64,000 nt of DNA, taken from contig JAAYVF010000012.1 of NCBI GenBank assembly GCA_012517325.1, positions 17,068 through 81,067 on the forward strand. The letters run 5' to 3'. Under the pieces are notes generated by a model. It was not told the DNA's origin, did not search any database, and saw only the letters and a program-made list of their open reading frames with translations. Both the position numbers and the translations under genes were made by a program. The DNA is from Myxococcales bacterium. GTDB lineage: Bacteria > Lernaellota > Lernaellaia > Lernaellales > Lernaellaceae. Positions 26,653 through 36,000 of the stretch are shown in pieces (the first letter of the stretch is position 1; every line of letters starts with the position of its first letter).

Positions 26653-28050
26653 ATGACCTCGCGGCCGCTCTATCTTTTTCTGCTATCCCTGGTCGTGACG
26701 ATTGCCGTCCTGAACGGCCAGCGCAGCGTGTATTGGCGGCCCTACGACGACAACCCGCAGGAGTCGCTCGCTTCGTTTCATGCTCACGGTTTCGCGCTGG
26801 CCAACCAGGCCGGCGGCATCCGCAACCCGTTCGTCGCGCGTCATTTCGACGCGGCCAACGGCACGGTCGTCCCTTACAACCACTGGCCCAACGGCTTCTT
26901 CGCCCTATTTTCCCTGGTGATCCGCGCCGCCGGCAACACCGAAACCGTCGGCCGCACATTCGCCCTGCTGCTGAATCTGCTGGGCGCGTATCTGCTGGCC
27001 TGGGCGTTTCGCGACCGCTTCGGGTTCGTATTTTTCGGCGTGCCCCTGCTCCTGGCCCTGCCTATCGGCCGGGCGGCGATGCCGTTCGTCTTCGTCGACG
27101 CCGCCCTCTTCTGCTGGCTCGGCTTCCTGGCTCTGGCCGTCGCCGCCGGCGAACCAGAGAAATACCGGCGGGCCGGCCGCATCCTGTTTCGCCTGACCGC
27201 CGTCCTCGCGCCCTTCTTTTGCCAACTGATCGCCCCGTTTTTACTGGCCGGAGCGGTTGCGCGCTACGCCTTTCACCGCCGCTGCCGCGAGTTCATCGCG
27301 GATGTAGCGATCGCCTCGGCGGCCGTGGCCGTTTTGTTACTGCTGCTGGCCTGGACCGATCGCGGGCTGCTGGCGGGCGGCCGCGAACTGGTGACGCAAT
27401 TCCTGCACCGCTCGAATCTGTCGCTGCGCTACGACGAATCGGTCGGCTGGCTCGAACTGAGCCGCCGCCTGTTCGACCATCTGTGGAAAAACCTCGGCTC
27501 GCTGACGGCACTGTTGCCCGGGCTCTGGCTCGGCCTGGTCGTTCGGAAAAAGAGCGTCGCCGTCTGGCTGCCCGCGGCGCTCGCCTATTCGTTGCTGCTG
27601 CGTAATTACGTCGGCATTCACATTTTCGCCAACCTGCCCTTGCTGGCGATCGCGCTGTTCACCGGGTTCAGCGGTCTGTGCCTGCTGGTGGAAACGGAGC
27701 TGATCCGCGGCGACGCGCGGCCGTTGGTACGCCGGCTGATCGCCTACCCGACGATCGCGCTGCTGTTGCTCGTTCCTCTCGCCGTCGGGGGCCGCGACTA
27801 TTACCGGCTCGATTCCGCCATCGCCGGGCAGCGGCTCGCCTACCGCGCCCTGGCGCCGGCGATCGATCGTTCCGCGGCCAACGCCTTCGTCGTTCCCGGC
27901 AACGACGACTGGCGGATGATTCAGTTTTATTGCGGCGAACGCCTGGCGCGCGGCATTCGCGCCCACGAACCGCGGCGGCTCGGCGTGATCGATTTGCCGA
28001 ATAAAACCTTGACCGTCGCGCCGGTTTTGCCGGTTCAATCCGCGAATTGA
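26653..28050 (+). CDS. Polytopic membrane protein, possible GT39/GT-C type glycosyltransferase
   Basis: 465 residues with about ten predicted membrane helices and an extracytoplasmic loop after the first helix that contains acidic residues (PYDDN, then RHFDAANG). This layout resembles GT-C-fold glycosyltransferases that use polyprenyl-phosphate sugars, but I see no diagnostic family motif. It has no clear ribosome site. It is followed within 50 bases by an FAD oxidoreductase gene that could belong to the same cell-surface pathway. Confidence 0.5.
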   Translation: MTSRPLYLFLLSLVVTIAVLNGQRSVYWRPYDDNPQESLASFHAHGFALANQAGGIRNPFVARHFDAANGTVVPYNHWPNGFFALFSLVIRAAGNTETVGRTFALLLNLLGAYLLAWAFRDRFGFVFFGVPLLLALPIGRAAMPFVFVDAALFCWLGFLALAVAAGEPEKYRRAGRILFRLTAVLAPFFCQLIAPFLLAGAVARYAFHRRCREFIADVAIASAAVAVLLLLLAWTDRGLLAGGRELVTQFLHRSNLSLRYDESVGWLELSRRLFDHLWKNLGSLTALLPGLWLGLVVRKKSVAVWLPAALAYSLLLRNYVGIHIFANLPLLAIALFTGFSGLCLLVETELIRGDARPLVRRLIAYPTIALLLLVPLAVGGRDYYRLDSAIAGQRLAYRALAPAIDRSAANAFVVPGNDDWRMIQFYCGERLARGIRAHEPRRLGVIDLPNKTLTVAPVLPVQSAN

Positions 28051-28097
28051 ATTGTTTATACTGCGCGGGCCAACCGCGTGGGAGGATGGACAACGAG

Positions 28098-29720
28098 ATG
28101 CCGCAACCCGGGCAGCCAGCTATTGCCGTCATCATCGGCGCCGGACCGGCGGGCCTGACCGCCGCTTACGAATTGCTCGACCAAACCGAGATCAAGCCGC
28201 TCGTTCTCGAGGCGTCCGGCGACTTGGGCGGGCTTTCGAAAACGGTCGAATACCACGGCAACCGGATCGACATCGGCGGGCACCGCTTTTTCTCCAAGTC
28301 CGACGCGGTCATGCGCTGGTGGCAAAACCTGCTGCCGTTGCAGGGCGCACCCGCGGTCGACGACCGGCTGCTCGGCCGAAACATTCCGCTTGCCGGGTCG
28401 GCCACGCAACGGCCGCTGGGTGCCGCACAGGCCGTGACGACGCCCGCTCCCGATCCCGAGCAAACCGATCGGGTCATGCTCTGGCGCGGCCGGGTTTCGC
28501 GGATTCTGTTTCTGCGGAAATTGTTTCAATACCCGGTCACGCTCAGCCCCGACACCTTGCTGAAAATGGGCCTCTTCCGAACGTTCAAGGTCGGGATGAG
28601 CTACCTTGCCTCGCGCCTGCGCCCCATCCGCCCGGAAAAATCGCTTGAAGATTTTTTCATCAACCGCTTCGGCCAGGAGTTGTACCGGACCTTTTTTCAG
28701 TCGTACACCGAAAAAGTCTGGGGTGTTCCCTGCCGGCGGATCGGGCCCGATTGGGGCGCGCAGCGCGTGAAAGGGCTGTCGCTTTTCGGCGCGATCGGCC
28801 ATGCGCTCAAACGGATCTTTCGCCGCGACCGGTCGCTGGCCCAAAAGCACACCGAAACCTCGCTGATCGACCAGTTCCTGTATCCGAAATTCGGCCCGGG
28901 GCAGATGTGGGAGGAAGTCGGTCGCGCCGTACAGGGCGCCGGGGGGGAAATCCGCCTACATTGCCAGGTCGTCGGGCTGCGGCTGGAGCAAGGAAAAATG
29001 GTCGCGGCGCGCGTACGCGACCGCCGTACCGGCGCGGAGACCGACGTGCCGGGTGATTATTTCTTCAGCTCGATGCCCCTGGCCGAATTGATCGGCCAAA
29101 TGGACGGCGAAGTGCCGCCGGCGGTGCGGGAAGTGGCCGCGGGGTTGCAATACCGCGATTTCCTGACGGTCGGCGTCCTGTTGAATCGCCTGCTGCTGAA
29201 AAACGATTCCGCGACGCCGACGCTCAACAACCTGGTGCCCGACAACTGGATGTACATCCAGGACGGCGATGTCGTGATGGGCCGCCTGCAAATCTTCAAT
29301 AACTGGAGCCCCTACCTGGTCAAGGATCCGCAAACGGTCTGGTTGGGGGTCGAATACTTCTGCAACGAGGGCGACAGCCTCTGGACCCGGCCCGACGACG
29401 AGATGGCGGCGCAGGCGGTGCGCGAACTGGCGAGTCTGGGCATCGTCGACCCGGCCGACGTGCTCGACCGTGTCGTGATCCGGATGCCCAAGGCCTACCC
29501 GGCCTATTTCGGCACCTGGAAGCGGTTGGCGGAGATTCGCCGGTTCACCGACGCGATCCCCAACCTGTTTCTCATCGGGCGCAACGGCATGCACAAGTAC
29601 AACAACCAGGATCACTCGATGCTCACCGCGATGGCCGCTGTGGAGTGCTTGCGGAGCGGCGGAACCAAGGACAAAATCTGGGATGTGAACACCGAGGAAG
29701 AGTATCACGAGGAGAAGTAA
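28098..29720 (+). CDS. FAD/NAD(P)-dependent amine-oxidase-like oxidoreductase
   Basis: About 540 residues. The N-terminal FAD-binding motif is [16 protein letters not shown], followed by [21 protein letters not shown] in two conserved blocks. These are typical of the protoporphyrinogen-oxidase/UDP-galactopyranose-mutase-like branch that often sits in polysaccharide loci. The conserved stretch [16 protein letters not shown] lies near residue 215, and the C-terminal half has [13 protein letters not shown], the usual end of the FAD domain. The start is uncertain between ATG 28086 and ATG 28098; GGAGG at 28081-28085 favours the second by spacing. It abuts the ArfB-like gene. Confidence 0.72.
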   Translation: MPQPGQPAIAVIIGAGPAGLTAAYELLDQTEIKPLVLEASGDLGGLSKTVEYHGNRIDIGGHRFFSKSDAVMRWWQNLLPLQGAPAVDDRLLGRNIPLAGSATQRPLGAAQAVTTPAPDPEQTDRVMLWRGRVSRILFLRKLFQYPVTLSPDTLLKMGLFRTFKVGMSYLASRLRPIRPEKSLEDFFINRFGQELYRTFFQSYTEKVWGVPCRRIGPDWGAQRVKGLSLFGAIGHALKRIFRRDRSLAQKHTETSLIDQFLYPKFGPGQMWEEVGRAVQGAGGEIRLHCQVVGLRLEQGKMVAARVRDRRTGAETDVPGDYFFSSMPLAELIGQMDGEVPPAVREVAAGLQYRDFLTVGVLLNRLLLKNDSATPTLNNLVPDNWMYIQDGDVVMGRLQIFNNWSPYLVKDPQTVWLGVEYFCNEGDSLWTRPDDEMAAQAVRELASLGIVDPADVLDRVVIRMPKAYPAYFGTWKRLAEIRRFTDAIPNLFLIGRNGMHKYNNQDHSMLTAMAAVECLRSGGTKDKIWDVNTEEEYHEEK

Positions 29721-30074
29721 GTGGAGACGAAGAGCGAGCGCTTCGCCGTGGACCGCGAAACGCTGGAACGCGAATGCGAGGTCGAATTTTTACGGGCCAG
29801 CGGCCCGGGCGGCCAGCGGCGCAACAAAAAAGAAACCGGCGTACGGCTGCATCATCCGCCGTCCGGCCTCACCATCATGGCGGTCGAGCGGCGCGTGCAA
29901 TCGCAGAACCTCGACGTGGCCTACGAACGGCTGATCGAAAAATTGATCGCCCGCAATACCCCTCCGAAGAAACGCATCCGCACTAAAACACCCCGACGGA
30001 CGAAGGAAGAACGATTGGCGGAGAAGAAAATCCGTTCGGAAAAGAAGCAATTGCGCTCTTCTCCAAAAGATTAG
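29721..30074 (+). CDS. ArfB-like peptidyl-tRNA hydrolase (RF-1 domain protein)
   Basis: 117 residues comprising only the catalytic domain of class I release factors. GGQ is at residues 30-32 in the conserved context ASGPGGQRRNKKETGVRL. There is no codon-recognition domain, and the tail is strongly basic (KKRIRTKTPRRTKEE onward), as in ArfB/YaeJ, where the tail enters the empty mRNA channel of stalled ribosomes. Role: releasing peptides from stalled ribosomes. The start is GTG, directly after the preceding TAA, so its expression depends on the upstream gene. An AT-rich island follows. Confidence 0.85.
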   Translation: METKSERFAVDRETLERECEVEFLRASGPGGQRRNKKETGVRLHHPPSGLTIMAVERRVQSQNLDVAYERLIEKLIARNTPPKKRIRTKTPRRTKEERLAEKKIRSEKKQLRSSPKD

Positions 30075-30332
30075 CCCTTCATTTACAATATATTAGCCAG
30101 AATATAGAGTATTTACTTTATATATGTGTGTCAACAAATTGAATAATAAACTATATTCAATAATTCATATATATATTTATATTTTTTTAAAGAATTTAAT
30201 GACAACTCAAAAAACGCGTATTATATTCAATTGACGCATCATTGAAGTGTGCGCCAAGAAAATCGTATCGAGAAGAATATGACTTATTTTCCAATACTTT
30301 ATTCAATCAACCGAAAAAGAAAGGTACAGGCC
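30075..30332. other. AT-rich intergenic island upstream of FadL-type gene
   Basis: About 180 bases (30080-30260) consist almost entirely of A and T in runs such as TATATATTTATATTTTTTTAAAG, in sharp contrast to the GC-rich surroundings. It carries the promoter region of the downstream porin and could also be a site for nucleoid proteins. No gene is visible in it. Confidence 0.7.
30199..30226 (+). promoter_or_regulatory. Possible promoter for FadL-type gene
   Basis: ATGACA at 30199-30204 and TTATAT at 30221-30226 are 16 bases apart. In such AT-rich sequence chance matches are common, so this is only a candidate. Confidence 0.3.
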
Positions 30333-31808
30333 ATGAGAAAAATTGGCATTTTTGCGACCAGTTTGCTGTTCCTGCTGACCCTGTCTTCCCTTGCCATGGC
30401 GACGAACGGCATGGAAACGACCGCCTCGGGCGCGCGCGCCGCCGGCATGGGCGGCGTCGATCTGGCCATCGCCCTGGATACCACCGCCATCAACACCAAT
30501 CCGGCCGGCTTGACGCAACTGATGGGCAGTCGCATCGATTTCGGCTCCGGCCTGCTCATTCCTTCGCTGCATTTTAAAAACGACCTGAACGATGAAGATG
30601 GCAAGACGCAGTTCTTCCCCATGCCCGAACTGTCGTATGCCTATCGCTTCCATGAAATTCCCCTCGCCCTCGGTTTGGGCATTTTCGCCCAAGGCGGCAT
30701 GGGCGCCGACTTCAAGTTGGAGCATCCGCTGCTCGGCAAGGACACCAAATATTTTTCCAACATCGCCTATATGAAGATCGCGCCCGCGGCGGCGATCCAG
30801 CCGGTCGATTGGTTCGGCGTCGGCCTGGCCCTGAACATCGGCTACGCCTCGATGGGCATGGAAATGCCCTATACCGTCTCGCCTTCATTGCTCAAGGGCG
30901 TCACCGATCCGTCGACCGGAATGACCTTCGGCGACATGTTCTCCGCCCCCAGTGCCTCGGGCGGCCTGGGATATGATGAACTGGTGGCCAAAGCCAAATT
31001 GGAGGACGCGACCGCCTGGGGCTTCGGCGCCAAGCTGGGAATGATGTTCACCCCGCTGAAGGGTTGGAACATCGGCGTGGCCTACACCACCAAGAGCACG
31101 CTCAACTTCTCCGGCACGATGAAAATGGACATGTCGGCGCAGTTCAACGACGCCTTCGGCCGCATGGTGCAGGGCGCGATGGCGCAAGGTTTGTCGCAAG
31201 AAGCCGCGATGCAAGCCGTCGCTCAGCAATTGGGCCAGTTGGGCATCGACACGACCCAGGGCATGAAGGGCGAATACGATGCCGAGATCAAGTTCGCCTG
31301 GCCGCAAAAGGCGGGCCTGGGCATGTCGTTCAACTTCTACCAGCCGTTGCTGGTCGGCTTCGACGTCACCTGGATCAACTGGTCCGACACCATGGAGAAT
31401 TTCGACGTCACCCTGAAGAACGGCGACAACGCCAACATCAACCGCTTGGTCGGCGGCAAGGAAATCAAGGACAAGATGCCGCTGGAGTGGAGCGACCAAT
31501 ACGTGGTGGCGGTCGGCGTGCAGTACGAATTCATCAAGGATCTGTTCGGCCGCGTCGGCTACAACTACGGCAAGAATCCGGTGCCCGCCGACACCGTGTT
31601 TCCGATTTTCCCGGCGATCGTCGAACACCACATCTCGGGCGGTCTGGGCTACCAGTATAAATTCTTCGGCGTCAACGCCGCTTACGAATACGCCGTGCCC
31701 AACACGCAAAAAGCCGACGACACCCACCAGATCGCCAGCGAATACGCCGGCAGCGAATCGACCCTCGGCGAGTCGACCGCCAACCTGATGCTGTCGTTCG
31801 TTTTCTAG
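30333..31808 (+). CDS. FadL/OmpP1-type outer-membrane transport protein
   Basis: A 491-residue outer-membrane barrel for hydrophobic substrates. After a signal peptide (ending near residue 23, AMA) the mature N terminus reads TNGMETTASGARAAGMGG, the hallmark of the FadL hatch domain, followed by the NPAGL motif near residue 52. The C terminus ends in VF, a barrel-insertion signal. The sequence between about residues 215 and 310 is rich in Met and Gln and resembles a plug or extracellular loop. The start is the ATG at 30333, with AAGG at 30321-30324. It is monocistronic with a terminator and is preceded by the AT-rich island. Confidence 0.88.
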   Translation: MRKIGIFATSLLFLLTLSSLAMATNGMETTASGARAAGMGGVDLAIALDTTAINTNPAGLTQLMGSRIDFGSGLLIPSLHFKNDLNDEDGKTQFFPMPELSYAYRFHEIPLALGLGIFAQGGMGADFKLEHPLLGKDTKYFSNIAYMKIAPAAAIQPVDWFGVGLALNIGYASMGMEMPYTVSPSLLKGVTDPSTGMTFGDMFSAPSASGGLGYDELVAKAKLEDATAWGFGAKLGMMFTPLKGWNIGVAYTTKSTLNFSGTMKMDMSAQFNDAFGRMVQGAMAQGLSQEAAMQAVAQQLGQLGIDTTQGMKGEYDAEIKFAWPQKAGLGMSFNFYQPLLVGFDVTWINWSDTMENFDVTLKNGDNANINRLVGGKEIKDKMPLEWSDQYVVAVGVQYEFIKDLFGRVGYNYGKNPVPADTVFPIFPAIVEHHISGGLGYQYKFFGVNAAYEYAVPNTQKADDTHQIASEYAGSESTLGESTANLMLSFVF

Positions 31809-31827
31809 GATTCGTTGCATCGAACCA

Positions 31828-31859
31828 GCCGCGAGGCGGTCCGCTTCGCGGCTTTTTTT
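31828..31859 (+). terminator. Intrinsic terminator after FadL-type gene
   Basis: GCCGCGA (31828-31834) pairs with TCGCGGC (31846-31852), with further pairing inside the loop, followed by seven T. Confidence 0.8.
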
Positions 31860-31884
31860 ATTTCCGGAGGAAGAACGGCCGCTG

Positions 31885-32898
31885 TCAGGGCGCGATGATT
31901 TCCATCAAACCATAAGGCGGCGAAGCGTTGACCAACACTCCCGGGCGGCATTTGATCGTCGCCGGCGCGAATTCCATCCCTTCCTTTTCGGCCGACAGCA
32001 CGTATTCGCCGGGCGGCACGTTGATGAAAACCGCGCCGCCGTCATCGGTGGTTTCGGTCAGGCCGCGCACCGGGATGTCGATCGGCGGCAGGTTGGGCAG
32101 ATCGATATACATGAAATAGAACGGACCGTGCGAGTCGTCGAGGGGCGGATCGATCGATACCACGGCGCCCTCGATACCCGGCGAGAACGGGTTGCCGCCG
32201 GCCGGCGAAACCGTCAAGGCAATTTGACACATCTCCGGATCGAGCGGCGTCAGCAGGACCAGCGCCAGCGCCCAGACGATGGCACGCGGCGGCGCCTGGA
32301 AGGTGAGGTCCGCAACCCCCGTTTCCGGCACGATAACCGTCGCGGTCTGCGTGGGAAAGATCGAATCCGCGTTCAGTAATAGCGTCAATTCATCGTAAGC
32401 GTGAACCGCATCGATGAAAAAATACCCGGATTCGTCGGTGTAGACCGCCGGCAGGTCCGGACGCTCCACGACCGTGATTTCAGCGCCGTTCAACATGCTG
32501 AAAGAAGGATCGAACCGATAGGCATACCCCGCCGCGCTGGTCATAATCGGCGGAGCGGTGTCGTCGTCGTTATCGTCATTGTCGTTGTCGTTGTTGTCGT
32601 CGTTATCGTCATTGTCGTTGTCATTGTCATCGTTATTGTCATCGTCGTTGTCGTCGTCGTCATCGTCGTCGTCATCATCGTCGTCGTCGTCATCGTCGTC
32701 GTCGTCATCATCATCCGGGTCGAGTGAGGAATCGTCGTCCGCATCCGGCGACTCGTCGTCGGTGACGGAATGATTCTCATCGTCGTTGGACCCGGTATTG
32801 GAGGAATCATTTTCTCCATCGCAAGCCAAAGCGAGGGCGAAGGAGGCTAAAAGGAACAAACCCAAACATCGAAAAACCATTCGTTGCGCCAAACTCAT
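31885..32898 (-). CDS. Lipoprotein with very long Asp/Asn linker and CarboxypepD-like domains
   Basis: 337 residues. The lipobox is LALAC (Cys26). Residues about 30-118 are nearly all Asp, Asn, Ser and Glu, including an uninterrupted run of roughly twenty Asp. The globular part has two stretches typical of carboxypeptidase regulatory-like (prealbumin-like) domains: TDESGYFFIDA and TDDGGAVFINVPPGEYVLS. The linker could hold the domain away from the membrane. Substrate or partner is unknown. The start could be ATG 32898 or 32880; neither has ideal spacing from GGAGGG. The antiparallel porin gene and its terminator lie just downstream. Confidence 0.7.
   Translation of the reverse strand: MSLAQRMVFRCLGLFLLASFALALACDGENDSSNTGSNDDENHSVTDDESPDADDDSSLDPDDDDDDDDDDDDDDDDDDDDDDNDDDNNDDNDNDNDDNDDNNDNDNDDNDDDTAPPIMTSAAGYAYRFDPSFSMLNGAEITVVERPDLPAVYTDESGYFFIDAVHAYDELTLLLNADSIFPTQTATVIVPETGVADLTFQAPPRAIVWALALVLLTPLDPEMCQIALTVSPAGGNPFSPGIEGAVVSIDPPLDDSHGPFYFMYIDLPNLPPIDIPVRGLTETTDDGGAVFINVPPGEYVLSAEKEGMEFAPATIKCRPGVLVNASPPYGLMEIIAP
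32560..32715 (-). repeat. GAC/GAT/AAC trinucleotide tract coding the Asp/Asn linker
   Basis: A low-complexity tract of mixed GAC, GAT and AAC codons read on the minus strand. Changes by whole triplets would alter linker length without breaking the frame. Confidence 0.9.
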
Positions 32899-33006
32899 CC
32901 CTCCGTGGCCGGCGTACCCGGCCCCCGATCGTTGGTCCGGGTTTTAAAACAGGCGCCGGCGGATCTGTCAATGATGGATGTGGGGGTCAGCCCCCTGGAA
33001 AATGAT

Positions 33007-33033
33007 AAAAAAAGGGCGCGCCGAAGCGCGCCC
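33007..33033 (-). terminator. Intrinsic terminator for the giant lipoprotein gene
   Basis: GGGCGCGC (33014-33021) and GCGCGCCC (33026-33033) flank CGAA; on the minus strand the hairpin is followed by seven T (complement of 33007-33013). It lies 14 bases after the stop. Confidence 0.85.
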
Positions 33034-33046
33034 GGGCGGATTCAGT

Positions 33047-36000
33047 TTACCATTCTTTCGGCGGAACGAACCAAATATCGCCGAACAGCCCGATGAAGTC
33101 CATGGTCGATCCCAGATACGCCAGCGTATTCAAGGCGATCACGTACTCATCGCCGCTGATGACGAAGTTCGGGAAGGAGAAGCCGCTGATCGCATCGTTG
33201 ATGATCGGCAGCAAGAAGGACACCAGGATCGGTCCGATGCCTTCAAACAGGTTCTCCGGCAAGGCCAGCGGATTGTCCACGGTATCGACGTAGACCGTCG
33301 GCGTACCGAAGGACACATCCAACGTACCGTCGGAGCCGTTGTGAGAGATGATGGTCGGAATCTTGGTCGAGACCGCGAGATTCAAAACCGTCTCGGGATC
33401 ACCGTCGACATCGGTCGTCAGGTACATGAACATGTCGCCGATCTGCACGCTGGTCGTCAAAGTGCCGGCTTTGCTTGCATTGACCTTGATGACCGGCGGT
33501 AATTGCGGCCGAATCTTCAGGTCGAGATAAACCGGATTGGAACCGACCTGGTAGTAATCGCAGATGTCCGGGAACAGCGTGTAGAACGGAGCCGCACACG
33601 CGTTGAGCGCATCCGGCATATCCAGATGGAGCATGCCGGCCCGGTACACCTGGTAGAGAAGTTGGTTGAACATATCGTCGTTCAGCCCAAAGCTGATGCC
33701 GAACGGGAAGCCGTCCGGATGCACGCCGAGGTTCGGGAGGTTGCCTCCGGTGCGCAGCGATCCGTTGAACGGCCTGACCGCCGGATTGATCGTGCCGACC
33801 ATGGTTCGACCGTTCATCCAAATCGACGTACCGCCGTTGGACGGGATGATACTGGCCGGCTGGCCGGCAAAGTTGAATTCAACAACTTGATGATTGACCG
33901 GATTTTCAACCGGGATGCTGAACGACATCGGCAGGCTGTTGAAGACGTCCTGAATCAGCGGCGGAATCGCGGCATCCAACTGACCCTCGATCACCCATTC
34001 GATGACTTCCCGGACAACGTCTTCGAACCAGTTGATCAGTTCATCGGGGAAGTTGTCGATATGGAAGTTGAAGGTGCCGATATTGAAGTTGAACGGCGAC
34101 ATACTGACGATGATTTGATGGGTCGTCGGATTGACGCTCAGGGTCGCGACGCTGCTCGCCGAGACGTTCTGGACCGTCACGTCGCCGCTGATGGTGAAGT
34201 AGAACTTGTCGCCGTCGGCATTCTTGGAAAAGATGCCGCAACGGATATCAAAGTAGACTTTCAACCATTCGATACCCGCGGTCACGTTGATCGGTCCGGC
34301 CGCGGTCGGCGACATCGTAACCCAAGGCGTGGAGAATTCGACGTCCGTCACGGTCGCCCTGGCGCTGGCGATCGTCACGCCCCAGGCTTCGGCCCGTTCG
34401 TCGAAGATCGGGTTCTGCGCCATGATGATTTGCTTGATATTGATGTCTTCCAGATACGACCCGATGATGGTGGTCAGTTCGTTGTAACCCGTGCTGTTGA
34501 GGTGCAAGCCCAGGGCGTTCTGGATCCACGAATCGTTGGGCCACTCGGCGTACGCCGCCAGCACGCTGGTCGAAGCGCGCGCGATATTGCCCTCGTTATC
34601 TTCCACTTCGACCCAGATGATATTGAGGCCCGGTTGGAGCCAAATGCGTTCGGGGCCGAAATCGCCGGTACTGCCGTTGTAATAAATCTCCGTCCCGTTC
34701 AACCGGACCGTGGTTCCCGGTTCCATCAATCCAACGTCGTAAATGTACCCCGTCACATCGGTGTACAGATCGGTGTTGGTGTAATAAGCCCGTTGCGGAT
34801 TGGTGATCACAATTCCGGGGAAAGTCTCGTCGATGACTTCGACCAGCACGGCATCCGTCAGCGCCGGATGGTCGGACGAGTGGCCGGTAATGGTGTAGAT
34901 CCCTTCCGCATTGAAGGTGATGGTATCGCCGTAAATCGTCGCGTTCGGGAACACCGTATAATAGTAAGGTTCGTCGGGTAGGACGTTGCCGCTGGCATCA
35001 ACGATTTCCACCGAGCAATTTACGGATTCGCCGACGTTTACCGTCGGCAAATCGCAATAGAGGTTCAGCGCGTACGGAGCGCCCGGATTCACCAGTACCA
35101 TCGCCGTGGCGTAAACATCGGTGCCCAACACGTTGCCGGTGATCGTCACCAGGCCGGCGGCGGACAGGGTGATGACGTTGCCGTTGATGACGGCGCCGTA
35201 AGGCGGATCGACCGAATAACCGACCTGCATGTAGGTGATTTCGTTGCCGTTGCCGTCCCGAACGTGCGGCGTGACGATGACGCTCTGGCCGATGGTGATC
35301 TCGTCCGGATCGACATCCAGCGTCAGGCTGACCGCCTGCGATGAGTTGACGAAGACGTAATTGCTCGCCTCGATGTGGCCGTAGCTGCCGTATTCGGTGC
35401 TTACCGACACCAGGAACAAGCCGGGGTTGTAGAAATAGATCCGCGATCCATTGATGACCGTGCCGGTCGCCGGGTTGGTCAGGATGGTGATCGGAACGGT
35501 TTGCGGTTCGCCGTTTTCATCGTAGAAGGTGTAATACACGTCGACGTATTGACCGGTATTGATGACCGTGCGGCTCAGGGTCATTTCAATGTGCGGCTGG
35601 ATCAGCTCGACCTCGAAATACGAGGTGACCTCGGCCACATCGCCCTTCGAGGATTGGGCCCGGAACGTCATGGCATGGCTGCCTTCGGAGACGTTTTCCA
35701 TGGCCCCCAGGATATTGCCGCCGTAAATGCTGAGGTAGCCGCTGATGTCCAATTCGTCCAAGGTGACCGTGACGGAGCAATTGGAGCAATTGCCGTAATC
35801 GGCGTCGACGTCGATCGTGGTGGAATAGAACAAATCGCCGGTCTGCGGCGTATTGACGCGCACCCACGGCTTGTTGATCAGGAAGGTGGCGTGCGCCGAA
35901 GCGGAGCCGGCGGCGTTGGACGCCTCCACCAGCACGGTGTGCGAGCCGCCCGTCGCCGCGTTGAGTTGGCCGGAAATGATGGTGGTGGTCACGGTCAGGA

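Noticed and set aside
32558..32773. Open frame on the plus strand coding almost only Ser opposite the Asp linker
   Set aside because: It is the antisense shadow of GAC/GAT repeats (GTC/ATC on the other strand read in another frame); similar frames lie opposite the other Asp tracts. No start signal or family resemblance.
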